A program made the translations under genes and the position numbers. This document shows positions 1-10,500 of a DNA stretch of 64,000 nucleotides, piece after piece; within the stretch, counting starts at the first letter, position 1, and the number at the start of each line of letters is the position of its first letter. The DNA lies in assembly GCA_003864495.1 (NCBI GenBank), contig ML133487.1, positions 620,001 to 684,000 on the forward strand. Reading direction: 5' to 3'. The notes under the pieces were generated by a model. It made no database searches. It saw only the letters and a program-made list of their open reading frames with translations, and was not told the DNA's origin. This stretch comes from Nemopilema nomurai. Taxonomy: Eukaryota; Cnidaria; Scyphozoa; Rhizostomeae; Rhizostomatidae.

Positions 1-370
1 TTTAACAGTTGTCAATTCGATGCTTAGAAGACAAATAAAACACTATACGATTACAAACATTTACAATATTGCTTGTAAATCTATTCCAGCAATAATTTGA
101 ATTAAATTGAGAAAAAAAATTAACTAATGACAAATTGCCACTAAGATTCATTACCTGTTCTGCAAAGAGTACGATTTTCCTAAAAATTTACTTGAAGGTT
201 TGCACTAAACTCCTTTCTACAGCTGCCACTACTCTGTGAACTTATACATGCGGGTCGACAGAATAACATTTTTATATCATGTGGGATACATTTTGAAGAC
301 GGCTGATTTAAACATTGACTTTTCGTCCAATAATTCCTTAATATTTTGCAACTTATAACGTGAACCTTAC

Positions 371-592
371 CACGCAATTAAAGTATTCTCCAAGACGCTT
401 TGTCAATGTACTTTTCCCAGCGGCGATATTTCCCTCGATTACCATAAGCTTCCCTTCCACGTGAGGGACGTTCTTTACAACAGCTTCAGCCATCTGCATG
501 CTCTTCGCGTTGAGCCTTGATGTTGCACAAGATCTAGAAACTGCATTCTGGCTAGCTTTCCTCAAAATGCGTCTCGCACAATGACAAAACAT
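371..592 (-). CDS. Deoxynucleoside kinase (TK2/dGK/dNK type), first exon only
   Basis: This is the first coding exon of a deoxynucleoside salvage kinase, which phosphorylates deoxynucleosides for dNTP supply. The exon starts at ATG 592 and ends at a donor (GTG|gtaagg) with the intron from 370. The visible 74 residues begin with a Cys/Arg-rich, acid-poor stretch (MFCHCARRILRKASQ), which suits a mitochondrial presequence. After it comes a hydrophobic beta strand and a Walker A loop, VIEGNIAAGKSTL, near residues 51-63. IEGNI..GK is diagnostic of the dCK/dGK/TK2 family. No second exon is visible in bases 1-370, so the rest lies off the left edge. It is head-to-head with MTHFS, 329 bp apart. The family is clear; which of TK2, dGK or insect-like dNK cannot be decided from one exon. 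NDUFA10 shares the fold but has a degenerate loop, so it is less likely. Confidence 0.72.
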
Positions 593-635
593 TTCATATA
601 AATGTGCGGACTTTCAGGTATCACACGTGGCCTCC

Positions 636-646
636 TTCGCGCCAAA
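636..646 (-). promoter_or_regulatory. E2F-type site in the divergent dNK/MTHFS promoter
   Basis: TTCGCGCCAAA on the plus strand reads TTTGGCGCGAA on the minus strand, a close match to the E2F consensus TTTSGCGC. It sits 44 bp upstream of the kinase start codon, inside the 329-bp space shared with MTHFS. E2F control is usual for DNA-precursor genes; use here is inferred. Confidence 0.45.
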
Positions 647-921
647 TTTTTCGTGATTTGCTGTCTCGTTTCGGTCCAGAATAAACCTCTCAAAGAGATA
701 ATCATGGTGATGTTTGTGACGTTTTGTGACACAGGACGATTATTTTAACATGATATCTTCATTGGGTAAAACAGTAGTTCAGATTTATTATGAAAGGCTC
801 TTGTAGTTTTAAAAATTATATACTTTTAATGCATAATCCCTGAAAAGTATCGAAAGCTCTTGTTTTGCAAAGGTGGTACAACCTAGATTAAGGTGACTGT
901 TTTTGTGTCAAGGCCTTGAAG

Positions 922-1504
922 ATGCAGTCAGTCCACAGTTTAAAACGTTCTCTCCGGAAAAACCTGAAGGCTGCCATAAATAAATTGGGACAGTGTGAAG
1001 GCAAATGAGTCGAGGGTAATAACAAACAAGCTCTTAGATCTGGATGTTTACAAGCGGAGCTCTAGAGTTTCTGTTTATTTAAGTATGCCCTCTGAAGTTG
1101 ATACCTCCGAAATACTGAAGGATATTTTCAAGCAAGATAAAAAATGCTATGTTCCTTTGTATACAAGTGATGATATGAAGATGGTTCGGCTTCACGGGAT
1201 GGAAGACTACGAAGCCTTGCCGCTGACATCTTGGAATATCAAACAGCCGCACGAAAACGAGAATAGGGAAACAGCAATAGACACAGGAGGCCTCGATCTT
1301 ATTATCCTTCCAGGACTTGGATTTTCTAAAGACGGTGAAAGATTAGGACGTGGAAGGGCCTATTATGACAACTATTTAACAAAGCATCTCAATGAACTAC
1401 ACAAGAAACCATTTTCAATTGGCCTTGCATTCAATGTCCAGATTTGTCCGGAAATTCCTTGTTCTGAAACAGATATCAAATTGGATATGATTTTGCACCC
1501 ATGA
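922..1504 (+). CDS. MTHFS: 5-formyltetrahydrofolate cyclo-ligase (MTHFS), with apparent +1 frameshift
   Basis: MTHFS converts 5-formyl-THF to 5,10-methenyl-THF with ATP in the cytosolic or mitochondrial one-carbon pathway. The body (from about 995) carries the family signatures: LSMPSEVDT near the start, TSWNIKQP, then GGLDLIILPGLGFSKDG and GRGRAYYDNYL, the folate/ATP region. The expected N-terminus (MQSVHSLKRSLRKNLK, with the conserved KRSLR) starts at ATG 922 but lies in a different frame. That frame ends at TGA 1006-1008, while the body frame is open only after a stop at 977-979. A one-base shift between about 980 and 1006 joins them into roughly 193 residues, close to the human 203. No intron fits in the gap. 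It could be an assembly or sequencing error, a disabling indel, or +1 recoding at the TGA. The rest is intact, and a TAA-free frame ends at TGA 1502-1504. Confidence 0.85.
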
Positions 1505-4500
1505 ACTTCATACACAACATTTGTGCTGCTACAAAAAAATTTTCATACCAGATTGTGGAATGAATGTCCAGCAGCCTAGCTTTTGAAATAGCTGGAGCTT
1601 AATCGAATCATTCTTGCTTCAATCATTTTTAGCACAATTTTGTAGAAAGAAGTAGACTTATCAAGAAAGTCACTATTGTTGAAAATCCTTAGAATGCAAT
1701 TAATGCACTGAGTTCCTTCAATTGACATTAGAACCAATCAATGTAATGCTAAAACAATTAAACTGATATGATGTGAGCTAGCTAGACACAACTCAATTTA
1801 GACACAAGTGCTACATTTCACTGCTTAGAGCTTTTATTAATGTCAAATGAAGCCCAATGCAAAAGTAGATTTGAGCAAGATTCAAGTGACCTATAATGTT
1901 TGAGCTTTATTGACTTTTAGGATTTTGTCTGCCCTTTGTTACTGTGACAGTCCATTCTTTACATTAGATGTCTGTAAGAAAAGCTACACCGCTTTGATCT
2001 CTGCTTAAAACTTGTTCTGCAACACTTAACAAAAAATCAAGTTGTATAGCATGTTAGTGGGACTTCAGTCAATTAGTTATTTTTAATAGTTTTCAAATAC
2101 CAGGGCCCCCTAGTATACTTCTTTTCCTTTCATACACTGTGGTTTTTATTCCTTAATTTTTCTACAGTGTCTTTGTTAAACTGTTCTCTCTGGATGGTTT
2201 TTATTTCTGTTGTTTTGATCATTAAATTATGCTTGAAGATTCTGAAAAGCATCCCATTTTCTATGGTGTTATGATAATCTATGAAATATCATCACCTTAT
2301 CCATTCAAACTTTTTGCATGAGTTATGGAAAAAGATATAACCCAATGTGACCTAGGTCAAGATCAAGATGAAGTTTATGGTTTTCATATGTCTTGCCTTA
2401 TTTGCAGAGAAAACACTAGGAGCAAGAAATGAGAAATATTTCTTGAAGTGGTTCTACCAAAGAATTATTTGTATTTTGCCATATGCTAACCATTTTAAGT
2501 GACACATCTGCAAAAGAGATCCTTTCTAAATTGATAAAAAACAAATTCACTTTTATGCTGCTATGTGTATATGTATGTTTGCTGCTTACATTAAATGCAA
2601 AAACTGTCTTCCAAAGACTCTAAAAAACTGGAAATAGGAGAAATGGGTTCATATCTCACTTAAACATAGTTCTCTAAAGCTGTATATAAATCCCCATAGA
2701 TTTATACTACAGTTAGGCAATGTAGAAAATGATATTTAATGTGTTATTCCATGTCATGCAATTAAATGTTGTTGCACTTGTGATTGGTTATATAACTTAG
2801 AAGCGCATTATCACATGGTAATAGGAAAAAATTGAGAATATGGAGAGGTGATTTCAGGAATTGTAAAGAAACAAGTCATCATCTGTTGCAAGGAATCATA
2901 GAACTGATCTTTTCTTTCCAAAAATTATAAATATCTAAAAATTAAACCTCAGTTCTGACTGCATTGAAATATTTGTATGACTGATTTACACCAAATAAAA
3001 ACAAACACAATAATGCTTAAAGTCCAATTTTGTTTGCTTTGGTTCATCTAGCAATAAGTCTAGCTTTGCTTTATATTAATATCTTGTGTAAACATGCTGT
3101 GATTCATGGAAATCAAGCATTCAATGATTGTTTACGGTTGTTGCTATAGGGTTGTTAATGGGTAGGACTCTAACGCTGAATTTCTTTAATTATCTATTAC
3201 CACTGTTAAAGCCAAAGTGCCTACCTTAGATGGTAGATTGTCCTAGCTTTTCATGTAATTGTCATTTTCAATATGGATGTTGTGTAAAAGTTATCTTTAT
3301 TTGATAGAAAACTAAGAAAAATTCTCATACTGACTTCTAAAATAAAAGCCTAGTTAATCTTAGATGAAACTTAACTAAGCCCTAATACTCTAAATTGCTA
3401 ATAAAAATCTAGATCACCTTTTCATATCTTCTACTTTGTTAAATGTCCATTCTTGGTTCTTGGCACCTGTGCAGTGTCCCATCATTACATATTTGGTAGT
3501 CCTAACTTCCATGCACATTTTGAATCTGCTATTTGTCAACAAATTATTCTGTAAAAAAATGTTGAAAAGCATGACTTGATGTGTTTAAAAGCACCAGAAG
3601 CATTTTATTGAATAATGTTACCATAGCGGATTTCACCAAGTACAAGCCCTGAAACTTTTGCGAAATGCTAGCATCTACGTCATGCTTTATCCTGTATAAA
3701 GATTTAATTATTCTGTTTATAGTTTGCTTTTAATCTTGGGAATTATGAATATTGTTTGTGTATATGGCAATTTTATTGCTTCAAAATGGAGATGCATTCT
3801 GTCCAACAAATGCATGTCCCCTCTTATTGGTCCTTGATATGATGATGCTAATGCTTATAGTTCATCAAAGGCAAACTTTTATGCAGGGGCGTACGAAGCA
3901 GGGGCTGACCGGCCCTTTTCCTTTGGGTTGGCTGGCTAACTCTGAAAGGGCCCGTAGCACACAGTCAGGCTTTAAATGGGTGTGCTTCTTTAGAAAACCA
4001 AAGTCTATGCCAATTGCGATTGCATAGTTTCCTTCAGTCAATTTTCAATCAGTGAACATGAGGGGACGCTCATTTGGTTGAGGCCCAGAGAAATACGACG
4101 CCTTACTTCAAATCAGCTTGCGAAGATAACGTGCTTGGTCATACATTCAAAATTCCCCCTCACAAACGACCCACTAACCAAGATGATAATGGAACCCGCC
4201 CCTGTTACTAAGCTACTGAAAAGTTGAACGGCTCGAAACAAATCTCGACCACTATCTTTCTCAAAGGCGGGGAGGGGTCTAGAATCGAGAATGCCACCGC
4301 CTGTATGTTGCAAAATATTCTAGTTGTCGAGCCAAAGGAGGTAACATGTGAAATCGCAAAAGGTTCTGAATGTCATTGCGAGACATTTAGTATTCCCCTC
4401 AGGTCAAGCCAAATTCGTCAAGCCCCAAATTACCGGCTCATTTTCCACAGTGTAGAATGCTAAGCAACTGAAAAAATTGTGGGCGAAAACCTCGGGTGAA

Positions 4501-4577
4501 CCTTAAATATATTGAGCTTTCAAAGTGCGCTATATGGGCATTAGCGTTCAGCCATCTTCTACCTCCCTAGACATTGG
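1505..4577. other. Intergenic region between convergent MTHFS and GALNT
   Basis: AT-rich sequence without a recognisable gene. It holds the MTHFS 3' UTR (an AATAAA lies near 2995) and presumably the GALNT 3' UTR. The only notable structure is a GC-richer block at about 3884-4203 bounded by CAGGGGCG-type inverted ends. Confidence 0.5.
3884..4203. mobile_element. Possible MITE with CAGGGGCG inverted ends
   Basis: A 320-bp block starts CAGGGGCGTACG and ends CCCGCCCCTG, so 8 bp of terminal inverted repeat match. Such CAGGGGCG ends are common in hAT-like non-autonomous elements. The block is GC-richer than its surroundings. No convincing 8-bp target duplication is seen and the ends diverge after 8 bp, so the call is weak. 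Confidence 0.22.
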
Positions 4578-7500
4578 TTACCGTTTGTAATGGTGATACG
4601 AGAAAGGCGCCTGCTGCCAAATTGTTGCCGCATCGTGCAACAGTGCTACTGGGTAGAATTCTGGCCAACCACAACTCTTCCCTCGAATTAAACGTTTCAA
4701 GACCACATCCTTTGACACTGTTGCAAAATTACTAATAATTATGCTGCCAGCAATTGTTAACACAGTGATCTTTGTTTGTTGTCAAGCGAACAAGAAAGAA
4801 CACTTACTTTGTAAGTCCATTTTTGATTTAGGCCCAGATTGTCACACTCTCGTAAGTAGAGGTCGTGCCCATTAAAGTCCACGCAATTGTCTTCGCTTCG
4901 TAGCTCCCCTCGACTGTTGAAAGTGAAGTACTGTGGAGCAAGAGATAAATGTAGCATGAAGTATTATCTTGTGATACTCCGTTTCACAACCAATTTATAG
5001 TTTCTAACCTCTATTCTATGCAAGCAATCAAGCAAGCTATAAGAATCCAAAACAAAACGCCAGTAAAATAAGTCCTTCTTTTTCTTCCTTTCTTGCCATC
5101 ACGCAAGCAGTGATTCGTCATCCCCTTTGTCGTCCTAAATTTTCAAAATTAGCATACAACATACTTCTTGCATACATCAATAACTATGCTGGATATTCCT
5201 CAAACAAGGAGTGAGAAAAGGAATAGTTGCTAGAGAATAAAGTGGAAAAGGGTTATGACATACTTCTTCTTCAAAAATCGACTTATGTTCAGAATGTACT
5301 TTAAGATTAACATATAAGTAAAGGGAATAAGCTCTTGTTCGGAACTTTTCTACTGAGTATTACAAGATTCTTTTTATGGCCTATTACCTGATTTCCACCT
5401 TGTCCATGGCAAAGATACAGTCCAAGTGGAGCGCCATCTTGCTTGCCAAGCGTGTCAAGGCACAGACTCGTGTCCGGGTTTTTAATCTAGCAAAGATTGT
5501 AAATAAAAAGATCGGTAAGATAAACTATCCAAGATAGGCCTGATTTTACAAACAACGAATTAGAGTTAAGTAGATTGATTATAGTTGAAACCAAGTGACG
5601 GTAGCCAATTCGCGTATGCAAGAATAGAGAATTAATTAAGATTGATAGTGGTTCGCCTTGTTGATAGTGACAATACACATCCTTACAAATTTAGAAATTT
5701 TGAAAGATTCTTCAATGCAAAGAAGATTTATAATAAAAAAATAGAGCATCAGAAACATGGGAATTTTCAGCAAATTGACAGTTTGATGTTTTGGAAAAAG
5801 ACCCGCTCAGCCGAAAAAGTTATCGCTTGCTCCTTGGAGAATCTAGGCTAGACAGAATCAACGACGTGAGATGAACTTGGATTTATAGGAATTGAGAAAG
5901 TTCGCAATGATTATTTCTACGCAATGATTCAAGTTTTCAATGATCTTCAGGCGTCTTCAAATCAAAGACAAGATGCAAACCTTCAAAAGAACTATAATAT
6001 TGAATTCGGTTGTAAGATATGAAAAAGAATATTGCATCAGAAGCTTTTCTTTATGTTGACATTAGGCGGAGACCATTAAGCCCGCGTCCATTTCAGTTTC
6101 AATTTACCTATGTAATTGCAAATGGTCTAAAATAAATATGGCGCCGATATTTTAGTATTTAACCTGACGGCACCTGTCAATAATCTAAGCTCGATTTTGA
6201 TTAATTCAACTTGATTACCTGAGAATTCAATGATTGATATTTGACCATCAAGATATTAGATGAATAACTTTGTGGCATTAATTTATAGCCTTGTAATAAC
6301 ATGCTGGTATCGGATTGAGTTCTTTTTTATTTCGACAACAATAATAAAACGATTTCTAGATATATTATTTAGTGATCTTCATTTCTTGAAACTTTCTTGC
6401 AGGATATGACAAATCTCCCACAGACTTCAGTTAAAGCAACGTAACTTCAGGACTCGGGAGAACCGCCCAATGCACGTCCGACCCAGGTGGTTTTACAAAA
6501 TTATATGGCCTAATTGAAGCAATGACGAAGCATGCATTGCACCTGCAAAAGTGTCTAGAGGTCTTTAGATACGTTTCTAGGCAGCGTTTTATTTTACAAG
6601 AGTTTTGACAAATTTGAAAATATGATATTTACTCCTTCTATATTGTTAACATCGATGTCAATAGAAAAAACCGTCCAAAAACAAGACGCATTAAATGCAC
6701 AAAGGGAGTTTTTCTCTATAATTTTTCAATGCTAGGATAGGGAAGGTATCAGAGCGATTCAGGTGAGAAATTTCAGAGCTTTTTAGCTTGTTTGGGACAT
6801 CTCTCAGGAATTAATCCTTTGCTTCTTTTTGTTCTTGTAATTATAATATTCATTTCTGGTTTCCTATCACTTACAACTTCCTATTTCCAATTTTTCTTTC
6901 CAAAGTTTCAGAATAGGAAAACGTTTTCTAATACAGAACTGTGTAAGAAATGGATTGTCGTTGTCATGTCTTGAAAACAGAATGGTCTCGAAGATGCATG
7001 CCATGTGTAGCGTGGCGCGCTATAGAACTTGGATACTCTCAAAATCTCAAAATAGTGAAAGATTCTTACCTCACCAGTTGCTATGTAGTTATCATCAGGG
7101 ATTTCCAATTCGGGATATATATTTTCCAAGTACCATTTAAAAGTTTTGCAGCTAAGCTTTTTTCGTAGAGACAACCTGTCAGTGATATCGTCGTGTACCT
7201 TTCGCTTTAAATCAAACCTGCAAAATAAACGACTACATTAACGGAGCAAGTTTCTCGTCAGTAAAATAATCTATCTCTGTGACCATACTGAGCATACTTT
7301 GTACACTCAAAGCCAAGTTTGAAAGTGATATCTATTTCAAATGTCATTGCGTCCTTTATAAAAACTTAAATAGCAATAAGCTTACAATCCCAGCACGTAA
7401 CAAAAAGCTCAAATTTGATAGAGCCTCAGGCATTCTTTCCAAACTATGATGGTCACAATGATTTGATAAAATTATCAAATTGAATAAAATTTGATAAAAC

Positions 7501-10500
7501 AATTATCAATCCCAATCAAGAATTTCTAAAAAATCTATTAATGGTGAAACGTTCAGTTTTCAAGTTTCAATTTTATGTATTCATAACCTATAAAAACATC
7601 TAATAAGAAGTGAAGAAGGTTTATCTATTGATCATCAATCACAAACCGTATGTTATAAAAATGTTTCGAATAATCGTCCATCCACACATCCGCAACGCGC
7701 ATTAAGTTTCTACTGACAACATCGCCATCACGCCCTTTTCGATTCGGAAATGAGTATGGGAAACGCGGCCTAAAGACATGGCCGACTCGGGAACAAGGTA
7801 GCATTTCAATGGAGCCACCACACATCCAGATCTGGAAAAGGTAAAGAATGAGTGAGCGTTAAATGGAGACATATCGGGCAGATCGAGCCCCTGAATGGCC
7901 CCCAAAACGGTTAATTTAGTGAATCCCGATTTGACCTCTATTCGGATCCTGCGAGTTGGTATTGTAGCTGGGTATCTAAATGTGTAGAAGACACGATAAT
8001 CATTAGAAGGTTTTCAAGTTTTGCCATAAAATCTAACGGAAACATTCCAGAATGATATACTTGTCTAAACGGTGATGCTACTTGCTTACGAAAAATTGCA
8101 TGATGGGCCACTTCTTCAAGATGTTATTTCCCTGAACAGAGCTGAGTGTTTCTTGGAAGAAGAGAGGAAGTGGAAAGAGATAAAGTCAAAAGTAGCAGTC
8201 ATCTTTATTTCAGCAGCCGTTGTATTAGCAAATGATAACACCATCAACGTCAATTTGTGCCTAGTTAAGGCAGCACAGACTGTTGATCCGCGTAGGAAAA
8301 CCAATTATAATATATCATTGTTATGCACCTGAAACAAAAATAATTATTTGCGTACCCTAAAGGATATTTCGATGTTCTCTCCTCCCCATATGTCCATTCC
8401 TTCGTCGTAGGTGCCTATTTCTTCAAAGTATTTTTTATGAATCGAAAAAAGACCACCCGCCATGACCGGAGTCCTATGATGGAAGCGGGAAAAAAATATA
8501 GGAACAAAACTTATAATTATGAGAATAAATGTAACAGGCTCAAAATTATTTGTATGTAAATAAGAAAGGCTTCTGAGAAACCAAGAGGTAGTTTGCTTGA
8601 AATAAAGGTGAACAATAATCCTAATTTGAGTTCCATTTGATCAGTTTATCTATTACCTGTACCTAGCTTTGTATGACAAAAGCTTAGAAAATCCACAGAT
8701 TATGAGCATTGAAAGAGATTGTACCATTCAGAAAAAAATAGCTGAAAAAACGAAAAAAAACAGTCTAGAAAATATTTGTAAAAGCAAGTCTAATGCACTG
8801 GCTAACTGCTGGAGCTCTGAAATAGCACCTAAGGCTTGATAAGATTCTTGCATTTACCTCTCTCGAAGAAAAACAGTGACTTTCTTTGATATGGTAGAGG
8901 CAGCTTTTCAAAATGAATTTAGAGAGGAGACGGCGCCACTAAACAGCTGATCTCACTCTATTATTTGCTTGATCTCGTCTCTTTAATTTATCCTTAATCG
9001 ACAAAATCTTTGCAACTAACATTGTATGAAGTCTCAAAAGCCGAGTACGAAACAGCTTTTTGCCAATATTGCTCAATTTGCAGAGTGCATTATCTAAATG
9101 AGATCAAGATAAACAGTCTATCGTAATATATGCACAGATGTTTGTGTGCAACGTAATCCGGTAAATCACAAGATTTATAGGGAATCAGCTGTGATAAATC
9201 GAGAACAATTTGCTCAAATCAAAACCTAATCTATTTTCATATATCTGCTTTTGACAAGGCTTTTTTCGGAACCCAAAGTCTCAACCACCAAGCAAGATTT
9301 TCAACTGACAGCGGAAGTTTAACTCACAAGCTTAAGCTATCAAACACCATATGATATATTGATGAATAAGTAATCAAAGCCCTCCAAATCAGATTAAAAA
9401 CTGGACGAGACAATTATATTTTTCCTTCTTCCAGCAGCCATGTGCTCTAAATTCTGCTTCCCACTATGCCACTTTGCAACAAAGGCTTTCTCGGTGGACA
9501 GGGAGAAAACATATCGATACAAGGTCTTCCACAAGAGTTGGAAAATCCAGGTGAAATTGATTAGCACTCGTCGGAATACGAAGGCGGGCTGCGACTGCTC
9601 TTTACATTGAAACCGGTTATTGCCAACATATATGGCAAAACATGTCTCAAAATTTCAGGCTTGTTTCTTGCATTGGCAAGGAATGCAAACAAGGATTGAG
9701 CGATGCAGCAGCTACTTACTTTATGCCGTCTGTTTCATCAGAGCGCCTCTCCATTTCATATTGCGGTATCGGCCTCCAGGTGAACTCTAGCCTCCATTTG
9801 AAGACGCCTCTTTGAAACGGTTCGGGGACTGCGTTGTAGTGAAAATTCGTCTCGCTGATTTCGTCGATAACGGGCATCACGACGCAGCGCCGATCTTTCT
9901 TGATTCTTGCAAGAAGAGGCTCGACCCAGCCCACCGTGCACTCGCAATGCGCGTCGAGAAAGGTGAGCACGTCACCCTGTGCCTTCGAGGCTCCTTGCAG
10001 CCTCGCTCGGATGAGTCCCTCTCGCTTTGGCAGCCTAATAATTCGCACCTTTGCCAGGTTCATGACGTAGTCATCAAGTCTTTGCTTCAAGTCATCTACC
10101 AAAACAAATTAGGTGAATCAATTGAAAATATGACCAGTGTTATCATTCATACAATCTATGCTGCCTTGTGCGTAATGTGGACATTCTACTTCTTAAATGT
10201 GTGAATAACAGACAAGGGCCAGAATGGTTGTGCAAAGAGTATTTATCTATCTTTGACAGGGCATAGCACATCACATTAGAACTGCATACAGTATCGGCAT
10301 TTTGTGTTCTCTTTTTTGCGAAATTCTTCTTCACCTTGAATGTTTAATTTGCGAGTTATTGAAACAAAGTACTGTACTCCCAATAGAAGAACCAGACTGT
10401 AGGAGTTTGGAAATAGTCAAAGAGAGTCGGAGGCAAAATCGTGGTTCTTTAGTCAGAGGGAGAGTGTCATTCATAATTACATTTCTCAATGTGAATACAA

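Noticed and set aside
180..377. Minus-strand ORF next to the kinase exon
   Set aside because: It lies in the first intron and does not resemble the kinase second exon.
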